A stretch of DNA of 8,115 nucleotides, taken from positions 1 to 8,115 of the forward strand of contig JAFVWD010000168.1 of NCBI GenBank assembly GCA_017501865.1, read 5' to 3'. The DNA is from Clostridia bacterium (lineage in GTDB: Bacteria; Bacillota; Clostridia; Oscillospirales; Acutalibacteraceae). Positions within the stretch are counted from its first letter, which is position 1. Each line of letters starts with the position of its first letter. The position numbers were made by a program, and so were the translations under genes. Shown one piece after another: positions 1 through 5,799 of the stretch. Under the pieces are notes generated by a model. That model was not told the origin of the DNA and searched no databases. It saw only the letters and a list, made by a program, of their open reading frames with translations.

Positions 1-88
1 GGCGGAGACGGCGAGATTCGAACTCGCGGGGGATTGCTCCCTAACTGATTTCGAGTCAGCCCCGTTATGACCACTTCGATACGTCTCC
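1..88 (-). tRNA. tRNA-Ser(CGA), 3' terminal base outside window
   Basis: Read on the minus strand this folds as a complete class II tRNA. The acceptor stem pairs GGAGACG (88-82) with CGTCTCC (10-4), followed by discriminator G at 3 and CC at 2-1, so CCA is probably encoded with its A just outside the window. The anticodon loop CTCGAAA gives anticodon CGA, which reads serine codon UCG; it sits on a five-pair stem GCTGA/TCAGT that includes one G-T wobble. A long variable arm with a GGGA/TCCC stem, typical of tRNA-Ser, precedes the T arm GCGAG-TTCGAAT-CTCGC. Transcription probably starts near 185 from the promoter at 192-220, giving a 5' leader of about 97 bases to be removed by RNase P. Identity as serine is secure from the anticodon and the variable arm together. 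Confidence 0.96.
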
Positions 89-149
89 GTGTATGTTAAA
101 CGCCGTTCGGCATATAACGCAATTTATAAATTTATTGAACGGGATACTA

Positions 150-175
150 CGTTATATCCTCTTCGATATGTTTCT
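150..175 (-). repeat. Decayed copy of the tRNA-Ser 5' end in its own leader
   Basis: These 26 bases match the first 26 bases of the tRNA-Ser gene (63-88) at 20 positions without gaps and in the same orientation, 87 bases upstream. The shared core on the minus strand is TATCGAAG-n-GG-nn-ATAACG, the D-arm region. Half of the differences lie in the acceptor-stem part and are all G-to-A. The offset is close to one tRNA length, so this may be what is left of a tandem tRNA duplicate; no anticodon, variable or T arm can be recognised between 89 and 149. The rest of the leader has a small GCC-GAAC-GGC hairpin at 102-111 and an 8-base inverted repeat, 112-119 with 150-157. Confidence 0.55.
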
Positions 176-191
176 GTAAAACAATGCTGTA

Positions 192-220
192 ATTCTAACA
201 AATCATTTATTAATTGTCAA
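192..220 (-). promoter_or_regulatory. Sigma-A-type promoter for tRNA-Ser
   Basis: On the minus strand a perfect -35 box TTGACA (220-215) is followed after exactly 17 bases by TAGAAT (197-192), a five-of-six match to the -10 consensus. The predicted start is near 185. It points to the tRNA-Ser gene, the only gene downstream on that strand in the window. Near-consensus boxes are expected for stable RNA genes in low-GC Gram-positives. Confidence 0.8.
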
Positions 221-314
221 GTTTAAAGATATTGATATTTCAATTATTTTTTCTTAATAAAACATTCTTTAGTGTTAAAAATAATTATGTACTTGTATTG
301 TAAGGAGTTGTTTT

Positions 315-1532
315 ATGAATATTGCAGTTGCTCAGTCAGGTGGTCCTACCTGCGCAATAAATGCTTCTTTGTTAGGTGTTTTTAAGGGAGCTGTAAAGGC
401 AGAGAAGGTTGATATTGTCTTTGGTTCTTTGAACGGTATTGAAGGCGTTATTAATGATGATTTAATTATTCTTAACGATTACATCAAGACTTATCTTGAT
501 TTTGAAAAATTAAGGCAAACACCATCAACTGTTTTGAATTCCTGTCGTTATAAATTGCCCGACTTTTCCGAGGATTCATCTGTTTATGAAAAAATTGTTG
601 AAAACTTAACTGCACACGGAATCGGAGCCTTTTTTTATATTGGGGGTAACGATTCTATGGATACGGTTAATAAGTTAGCCAAATATTTTGCTGAAAATCG
701 CATAGGGATTAAAGTGATTGGAATACCTAAAACGATTGATAATGATTTGATGATTACAGACCATACACCAGGATTCGGCTCTGCTGCAAAGTATGTTGCT
801 GCAACGGTACAGGAGATAGTTCGCGATTGTTCTGTTTACAGTATTAATTCGATTACAATTATTGAAATTATGGGTAGAGATACAGGTTGGCTTACTGCTG
901 CTTCTGCGGTTTTGCGTGTTAACGGAGAAATAGCGCCTCATCTTATATATCTGCCTGAAATGCATTTTTCTGTTCATAATTTTATAAAGGATTTAAAACG
1001 CGTACAGCAAAGCAGGCGGGCAGTTGTTGTTGCGGTTTCAGAAGGTGTGACCCTTGATGCGGAAGATATTAATGAAGAGTTCTACAATGAAACAAGTGAT
1101 GAATTCGGACACAGGTATTTATCAGGAGTAGGTAAAACTCTTGAAAATATTGTTCGCAGAGAAATGGGGTGCAAGGTACGTTCTATAGAGCTTAATGTTA
1201 TGCAGCGTTGTTCTTCGCATCTTAGTTCAAAAACCGATATAGAGGAAGCTGAACAGATTGGAGTAATGGCGGTAGATGCAGCTTTAAAAGGGGAAACAGG
1301 TAAGGTAATGTATTTTAAGCGTGTTTCAAATTCTCCTTACACAGTTGTCATAGATTGTGTTGATGCAAAGGAAATTGCAAATAAAGTTAAATATTTCCCT
1401 CCCGGATGGATTAATTCTTCAGGCAATAACATTACTGATGAAGCTGTTGATTATATTTTACCGCTGATTCAGGGGGAGCAAGATATACACTATCAGAACG
1501 GTATTCCTATTCATTTTAAGTTGGGTAACTGA
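315..1532 (+). CDS. pfp: 6-phosphofructokinase, predicted pyrophosphate-dependent
   Basis: Phosphofructokinase family (PF00365), cytoplasmic; it phosphorylates fructose 6-phosphate to fructose 1,6-bisphosphate in glycolysis, reversibly if the donor is PPi. Visible landmarks are the N-terminal QSGGPT (7-12), GGNDS (110-114), PKTIDND (138-144) with the catalytic-base equivalent Asp142, MGRDTGW (186-192) and QR (297-298) in the sugar phosphate site. Donor specificity is read from two positions: Asp113, where ATP enzymes have the Gly of GGDGS, and Lys139, where ATP enzymes usually have Gly; Asp plus Lys is the PPi signature. Asn112 replaces the usual Asp. At 405 residues it is longer than the roughly 320-residue allosteric ATP enzymes and fits the 400-residue PPi group. 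The ATG is preceded by AAGGAG (302-307) at 7 bases. No convincing promoter was found upstream. It appears monocistronic, closed by the terminator at 1543-1571. The family is certain; PPi use is a prediction, and a pfkA-type name is possible. Confidence 0.93.
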   Translation: MNIAVAQSGGPTCAINASLLGVFKGAVKAEKVDIVFGSLNGIEGVINDDLIILNDYIKTYLDFEKLRQTPSTVLNSCRYKLPDFSEDSSVYEKIVENLTAHGIGAFFYIGGNDSMDTVNKLAKYFAENRIGIKVIGIPKTIDNDLMITDHTPGFGSAAKYVAATVQEIVRDCSVYSINSITIIEIMGRDTGWLTAASAVLRVNGEIAPHLIYLPEMHFSVHNFIKDLKRVQQSRRAVVVAVSEGVTLDAEDINEEFYNETSDEFGHRYLSGVGKTLENIVRREMGCKVRSIELNVMQRCSSHLSSKTDIEEAEQIGVMAVDAALKGETGKVMYFKRVSNSPYTVVIDCVDAKEIANKVKYFPPGWINSSGNNITDEAVDYILPLIQGEQDIHYQNGIPIHFKLGN

Positions 1533-1542
1533 CTTGCAAGTT

Positions 1543-1571
1543 TCACAGGTATTTATTACCTGTGATTTTTT
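1543..1571 (+). terminator. Intrinsic terminator of the phosphofructokinase gene
   Basis: A perfect 9-base-pair stem, TCACAGGTA (1543-1551) with TACCTGTGA (1557-1565), closes a TTTAT loop and runs straight into six T residues (1566-1571). It begins 11 bases after the stop codon. It separates the phosphofructokinase gene from the signalling gene, which has its own promoter. Confidence 0.92.
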
Positions 1572-1614
1572 ATTGTTATTAAAGTTAAAAAATAGTTACA
1601 ATAGTGTCATTTAA

Positions 1615-1643
1615 TTGACTTTTGTACATTTAAATGTTATTAT
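1615..1643 (+). promoter_or_regulatory. Sigma-A-type promoter with extended -10 for the HD-GYP gene
   Basis: TTGACT (1615-1620, five of six) and TATTAT (1638-1643, five of six) are separated by exactly 17 bases. A TG one base ahead of the -10 box (1635-1636) makes it an extended -10 promoter. The predicted start near 1650 leaves a 5' leader of about 84 bases before the chosen start codon at 1734. The quality of the boxes suggests vegetative, fairly strong expression, not sporulation control. Confidence 0.75.
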
Positions 1644-1721
1644 GTATTAGTTAAAATGTGCAAATTATGTTCACATTATTTTGAAGTGGTTGTATTAAAT
1701 GTAAATTCTTCTTTTTCAACC

Positions 1722-1727
1722 GAGGTG
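1722..1727 (+). promoter_or_regulatory. Ribosome binding site that sets the HD-GYP start
   Basis: GAGGTG lies 6 bases before the ATG at 1734. The upstream in-frame ATG at 1656 has no such site and lies only a few bases after the predicted transcription start, so the 26 extra residues it would add are very unlikely to be translated. Confidence 0.85.
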
Positions 1728-1733
1728 ATTTTT

Positions 1734-4700
1734 ATGAAATCTAATTCCGTTATATTTTTCACAGAAAATCCGGATGCTAATCAATCCTTAATTACTTTGT
1801 TCGAATCAATTTCAACAGTTTCAGTTTGCAGCTATAACTCTCAGACCTGGGATGATATTGATTTGTATGCCAAGAATATTGTTGCCTTTGTTTTTGATGG
1901 GCTCAGAGATAATTCTAAATTTCCGTGGATTGTTACAAAACTTTCCGAAGATGGTGTGTTTAATGACGTTCCTGTTATATTCACTTCAGATGAATCAATG
2001 TATGCTTTTGAAGGTATGGGACTCAGAGCATGCGCTATTGATTTGATTAACGGAAATATCAGACAAGATGTTTTTGTCAGACGTTTTGAAAACCTCGTTG
2101 AAATTTTTCATTTAAAGCGACAGATGAATAAGATGTCAAGTATTCATACAAAACGTATTTTGGATCAGGCAAATATGCTTAAAGAACAAAGTAACAAAAT
2201 GAATACAATGAACTTTGAGCTTGTTGAACTCCTTGTTGCCGCAATTGAAAGTCGTGATATGGAGTCAGGTCAGCACATCAAAAGAATTAAGTATTTTACT
2301 AAAGCTCTTACAGATGTAGTTGTAAAAGAGTGTCCTGAGTATAATATTTCGGCTATTCAGGCTGAATATATTTTCCTCGCATCTTCCGTTCACGATATTG
2401 GTAAAATTGCTATACCTGATGCAATAATGTTAAAGCCCGGCCGTTTGACTCGTGAGGAATATGAAATAATGAAGACTCATACAACTCATGGTGCTCAGCT
2501 TCTTGATATGCTTGAAGAAATCGGTGACTCTCAATATTCGAGATATTGCAGAGATATTTGTCTTTACCACCACGAGAGATGGGATGGTAAGGGTTACCCG
2601 AAGGGTTTGAAGGGTGACGAAATACCGATTTCTGCACAAATCGTTTCGATTGCCGATTGTTACGATGCTCTTACAAGTGATCGTCCTTATAAAAATGCTC
2701 TTTCTCACGAAGAAGCGGTAGAACTTATTATGAATGGTGCTTGCGGTGCATTTTCTGAGCAGTTACTCGAATGCTTCAGAATTGCTCTGCCTGAATTTTC
2801 TAAAATTGAGCGGAAATTCAAGGAGTCAGCTTCAAATGACTCTTCTAAAAAGGTTGAAGCTTTTCCTGCTAAATCAATGGAATACCAGACCGAGTATCAG
2901 CTGTACTCTGAACACAATTCAGCTGATTCAGATGCTGAACGTAATCTTAAAATTTCAATTTGTGAAGATAAGCTGCTTTCTGCTTACAATGTAATTTTCG
3001 AAGCGGATATTTTACAGAATGATTTCCAGGTTATACGTGGTTCGTGGTCTCCGCTTTTCCCGTTCTTACCTAAAAATATTTACGAGGCTTTTGCACAGTG
3101 TCATAAAATTTGTCATCCTGCGGATTCTGCAAGATTTTTACAGAATGTTTCTATGTCTGCGTTTAAAGAACTTGTTAAATCAGGTATTATGAAAACTCGT
3201 GTTGAATTCAGAGCAGTAAAGAAAGATGTTGAATATGTTATTCTTGGAATTATTGCTTTCGAAGCCGATGAAAATAAAGAGATAACTAAAGTTTTCGGTG
3301 CATTTGATGCGTACTTTGAAGATGAAATTGAAAAAGAAATTCAACGTAGCTTTACGGTATCTGACGGACTTACAGGCATACCGTTACAGAAAAAATTCAG
3401 TAAAGATGTTGATGATTTCATAAAGGTTATGCCAAACTCGAAAAATGTTTTAATATTCATTGATATTGATGAAATGAATATGATTAACAGTATGTTTGGC
3501 TATGAGTACGGTAACTCGTTTATTAAAGAAATAGCAGCAAAGCTTCGCGAGTTTAAAGAAACTAACGATATTTATATAGGCAAAAGCAGTGCCGATAAAT
3601 TCTTGGTTTTTGTTAAAAATGTTTCTAAATTACGCGAGTTAATAATGCTTATTGACAGCCTTCATAAAAACTTGCGCAGAACATATCATACTTCAAATGA
3701 AATTGGTATTTTTACCGTTACTATGGGTGTTGCGAAATATCCGGAAGATGGTAAATGCTTCAAGGAACTCTTCAATAATGCAGAATTTGCCTCAAAAGCA
3801 GCAAAGCTTAATAAGAGAAGCACATACGCTTTTTATAACCCGTCAATGAAAGATTTTTCTCAGCTTTCCAATGAAATTTCTGAAATTGAGGGTGTAATGA
3901 GTTCCGGTAAAATACAGAATTTCTTCCCGGTAGTAAGTAGAAAGACCAATGAGCTTGTTTGCTACGATTATAATCCGTTTGCGGGCTCTTTGAATAAAAT
4001 TGCTTTTACTTCTGATTTGTATCACGCAGTTAATAAAACTGATACAAACGTTAAAAATTTCAGCCTTCTGGCAATAAAGAATTTGTTGCTTATGTTGTTA
4101 GAAAAACGCGATGAGGGCTTGAAAATACCGCCCATTTCAATTTACACTCTTCTTGTTCCTGATGATATACCGGGCTTTATACAAAATCTTAATGATTTTG
4201 TCAAAGAAAATGATTGCTCAGGAATAAAGCTTACTGTAAATGTTCCTCAGGACTTTTTGGAGAATATTGAAATCAGGCACCTCGTTTCATTTTCTTCATT
4301 CCTTACAAGTATAGGTTTTTCTTTAGGTGTTTACCTGGTAGGAGAACGTTATATTCATAATAACTGCTATTCGCGTTCGGTTTTTGAAAGAATTGTTCTT
4401 GCACCTACATTCCTTGACACTGCTTTAATGTCAAAGAATGCGTCAAACTATGCAGCTCTTACACTTAATAACCTGAAAAAGGTTTCTGAGTTTGTTTCAA
4501 TTCCTCTTACTGTTTCAGAATGCGATGCTGATATTTTATTTGCGAATAACTGTTCTGATTTTACCCATACATTAGCTCCGCTTTCTTCATTGGATGAAAT
4601 GTTCAGTGATTTTGAAAATCGTTCATTAAAACAAGATGAGGAAGCAATTGAAAAAGTCTTTATTTCTGATTTGAACACAGAAAAATTTATTCATAATTTT

Positions 4701-5039
4701 TTGAATTCTTCAATTGTTTTAGTTTCTTACGATGCAAAAGAGGATAAAATTGAGCTCTCTGAAAATGCTTCAGATGTTTTTGGTTTTGATTATAAAAACA
4801 GCTTCAAAGATTCTTCTCTTGATTTTGTTAAGACCTTTGTTTCTTCAGAGGATTACGAGAACTTTATGTATGCCGTTTCTTCTGCTAAAGAAACGCTGAA
4901 GCCTGTTGTTTGTTCAGTTAAATGTGTTGCTGATTCAAGCTTTAATAAATATAAGCAATATACAGTTTCAATTCAGTGTGTTCTTAATCATTCCGGTCAG
5001 CCCTCGCGCTTCCAATGTATTTTGATTCCTATGGAATAA
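1734..5039 (+). CDS. Receiver-HD-GYP-PAS-GGDEF-EAL-PAS signalling protein; c-di-GMP phosphodiesterase
   Basis: An 1101-residue cytoplasmic protein without membrane segments. Residues 5-115 form a receiver-like fold with Asp55 at the phosphorylation position and Thr84, but the conserved Lys-Pro is Asn106-Gly107 and the N-terminal acidic pair is poor. A long helix leads to a complete HD-GYP domain (about 150-350): E177-x3-H181, H220-D221 in HDIGK, H249, H279-H280 and GYP 287-289, then D308 in IADCYDALTS. This domain should hydrolyse c-di-GMP, and the E-x3-H pair suggests a three-metal site. Residues about 415-540 look PAS-like. A GGDEF domain follows (544-665): DGLTGIP is kept but the signature reads SADKF (619-623) and no RxxD I-site is seen, so cyclase activity is unlikely. 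An EAL-like domain (about 690-960) has DYN (745-747) in place of EAL and lacks the DDFG motif, so it is presumably inactive. The C-terminus (about 983-1101) is again PAS-like. Domain limits beyond HD-GYP and GGDEF are approximate. It has its own promoter and faces sigK tail to tail. Confidence 0.9.
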   Translation: MKSNSVIFFTENPDANQSLITLFESISTVSVCSYNSQTWDDIDLYAKNIVAFVFDGLRDNSKFPWIVTKLSEDGVFNDVPVIFTSDESMYAFEGMGLRACAIDLINGNIRQDVFVRRFENLVEIFHLKRQMNKMSSIHTKRILDQANMLKEQSNKMNTMNFELVELLVAAIESRDMESGQHIKRIKYFTKALTDVVVKECPEYNISAIQAEYIFLASSVHDIGKIAIPDAIMLKPGRLTREEYEIMKTHTTHGAQLLDMLEEIGDSQYSRYCRDICLYHHERWDGKGYPKGLKGDEIPISAQIVSIADCYDALTSDRPYKNALSHEEAVELIMNGACGAFSEQLLECFRIALPEFSKIERKFKESASNDSSKKVEAFPAKSMEYQTEYQLYSEHNSADSDAERNLKISICEDKLLSAYNVIFEADILQNDFQVIRGSWSPLFPFLPKNIYEAFAQCHKICHPADSARFLQNVSMSAFKELVKSGIMKTRVEFRAVKKDVEYVILGIIAFEADENKEITKVFGAFDAYFEDEIEKEIQRSFTVSDGLTGIPLQKKFSKDVDDFIKVMPNSKNVLIFIDIDEMNMINSMFGYEYGNSFIKEIAAKLREFKETNDIYIGKSSADKFLVFVKNVSKLRELIMLIDSLHKNLRRTYHTSNEIGIFTVTMGVAKYPEDGKCFKELFNNAEFASKAAKLNKRSTYAFYNPSMKDFSQLSNEISEIEGVMSSGKIQNFFPVVSRKTNELVCYDYNPFAGSLNKIAFTSDLYHAVNKTDTNVKNFSLLAIKNLLLMLLEKRDEGLKIPPISIYTLLVPDDIPGFIQNLNDFVKENDCSGIKLTVNVPQDFLENIEIRHLVSFSSFLTSIGFSLGVYLVGERYIHNNCYSRSVFERIVLAPTFLDTALMSKNASNYAALTLNNLKKVSEFVSIPLTVSECDADILFANNCSDFTHTLAPLSSLDEMFSDFENRSLKQDEEAIEKVFISDLNTEKFIHNFLNSSIVLVSYDAKEDKIELSENASDVFGFDYKNSFKDSSLDFVKTFVSSEDYENFMYAVSSAKETLKPVVCSVKCVADSSFNKYKQYTVSIQCVLNHSGQPSRFQCILIPME

Positions 5040-5044
5040 AATAT

Positions 5045-5061
5045 CTTGATGATTATTCAAG
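5045..5061. terminator. Weak hairpin between convergent HD-GYP and sigK genes
   Basis: CTTGA (5045-5049) pairs with TCAAG (5057-5061) around a 7-base loop. A short T-rich run follows in each direction: CTCTTTT on plus and ATATTTTATT on minus. The hairpin overlaps the sigK stop codon and lies within the 13-base gap and the sigK 3' end. With only five pairs it is a marginal bidirectional terminator, but it is the only candidate at this junction. Confidence 0.25.
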
Positions 5062-5727
5062 CTCTTTTCGTATGTTTTCAATAATTCTTTTTTCTATTCT
5101 TGAAACATATGAACGAGATATTTTCAGTGCTTTTGCGACTTCTTTTTGTGTAAGCGGTGGGTTTCCGTTTAATCCGTAACGTTGGATTATTATTGCTTTA
5201 TCTCTTTTGTTTTTGATATTATTGATGATTTCGATTGACTTTTTTAGCTTTTCCTTTGTATCAATATCGTCAATTATAGTGTCATCAACGTAAATTATAT
5301 CCATTAAAGTCAACGGATTTCCTTCGTTATCAATATCAATCGGCTCGCTGAAGGAAATGTCTTGAGATGTCTTTTTGATATTTCTGAAATACATTAATAT
5401 TTCATTTTCAATGCATCTCGAAACATAAGTTGCAAGCTTTGTTCCTTTTTCCGGTTTAAAGCTGTTTATGCCTTTTATCAGTCCGATTGTACCAATAGAG
5501 ATCAGATCATCCTGATCACTGTATGTAGAGTAGTATTTTTTGATGATATGAGCAACTAATCTGAGGTTGTGTTTGATTAGTTTCTCTTTGGCTTTTGTGT
5601 CTCCGTTAATCATTTTTTCTATTGCTTCCGTTTCATCTTTTTTTGAAAGCGGTGGTGGAAATGATTCTGCATTTGTGACATGAAGAATGAAAACAAGTAA
5701 ATTACTGAATAATGTGAAAATATCCAT
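5053..5727 (-). CDS. sigK: Sporulation sigma factor SigK (pro-sigma-K form)
   Basis: A sigma-70 family factor of the SigE/SigK sporulation branch, directing RNA polymerase to late mother-cell genes for cortex and coat. Region 2 is very well conserved (DLISIGTIGLIKG at 74-86, KGTKLATY from 94, RCIENEILMY at 104-113) and region 4 has a helix-turn-helix at 193-213 (TQKEVAKALKISRSYVSRIE). HNLRLVAHIIKK (53-64) and FPPPLS (23-28) resemble SigK more than SigE as I remember them; SigE shares FxPPLS-like and region 2 motifs, so SigE is the alternative. Residues 1-18 are a hydrophobic stretch matching the SigK pro-sequence, which is removed by the intramembrane protease SpoIVFB; by alignment the cut would lie near residues 15-17. 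The SigE pro-sequence is amphipathic and longer. At 224 residues the gene is intact, not split by a skin-like element. AAGGAG (5740-5735) lies 7 bases before the ATG. Confidence 0.88.
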   Translation of the reverse strand: MDIFTLFSNLLVFILHVTNAESFPPPLSKKDETEAIEKMINGDTKAKEKLIKHNLRLVAHIIKKYYSTYSDQDDLISIGTIGLIKGINSFKPEKGTKLATYVSRCIENEILMYFRNIKKTSQDISFSEPIDIDNEGNPLTLMDIIYVDDTIIDDIDTKEKLKKSIEIINNIKNKRDKAIIIQRYGLNGNPPLTQKEVAKALKISRSYVSRIEKRIIENIRKELE

Positions 5728-5746
5728 AAAAACACTCCTTTTTTAA

Positions 5747-5776
5747 GATATATTCAATTTTTTCAGTTCTTTGCAA
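5747..5776 (-). promoter_or_regulatory. Possible sigK promoter
   Basis: On the minus strand TTGCAA (5776-5771, four of six) is followed after 18 bases by TATATC (5752-5747, four of six), shortly ahead of the sigK ribosome binding site. Sporulation promoters read by SigE or SigK (a -10 like CATACAnT or CATAnnnTA) were looked for and not found clearly. TTGCAA is palindromic, so it carries no strand information. Treat as a weak candidate. Confidence 0.22.
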
Positions 5777-5786
5777 GTCCATTGAA

Positions 5787-5792
5787 AAAGAG
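5787..5792 (+). promoter_or_regulatory. Weak ribosome binding site favouring the ATG at 5800
   Basis: AAAGAG ends 7 bases before the ATG at 5800. The in-frame TTG at 5782 has no purine-rich site in front of it. The site is a poor match to AGGAGG, so the choice of ATG over TTG rests on spacing and codon preference. Confidence 0.45.
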
Positions 5793-5799
5793 TGATTAT

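Noticed and set aside
231..255. Small hairpin followed by T-rich run (ATTGA-TATT-TCAAT) as a plus-strand terminator
   Set aside because: Only five mostly A-T pairs, and no plus-strand gene precedes it within the window; AT-rich chance is the better explanation.
232..260. TTGATA with TAATAA 17 bases on as the phosphofructokinase promoter
   Set aside because: The -10 box matches only three of six positions; several equally weak alternatives exist in this AT-rich stretch.
675..977. Minus-strand open frame of 100 codons inside the phosphofructokinase gene
   Set aside because: It lies wholly antisense to a strongly conserved gene, its product has no recognisable motifs, and no initiation site was noted.
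1656..1733. Longer start of the HD-GYP protein at the ATG at 1656
   Set aside because: No ribosome binding site, only a few bases from the predicted transcription start, and the receiver-like fold begins right after the ATG at 1734, which has GAGGTG at good spacing.
2410..2708. Two minus-strand open frames opposite the HD-GYP domain
   Set aside because: They are antisense to the most conserved part of the phosphodiesterase, and no family is recognisable.
5749..5754. TATATT as a -10 box for the sugar transferase gene
   Set aside because: No acceptable -35 box lies 16-18 bases upstream and there is no TG extension.
5782..5799. TTG start for the sugar transferase
   Set aside because: No purine-rich site precedes it, whereas the ATG six codons later has a weak one; kept only as an alternative.
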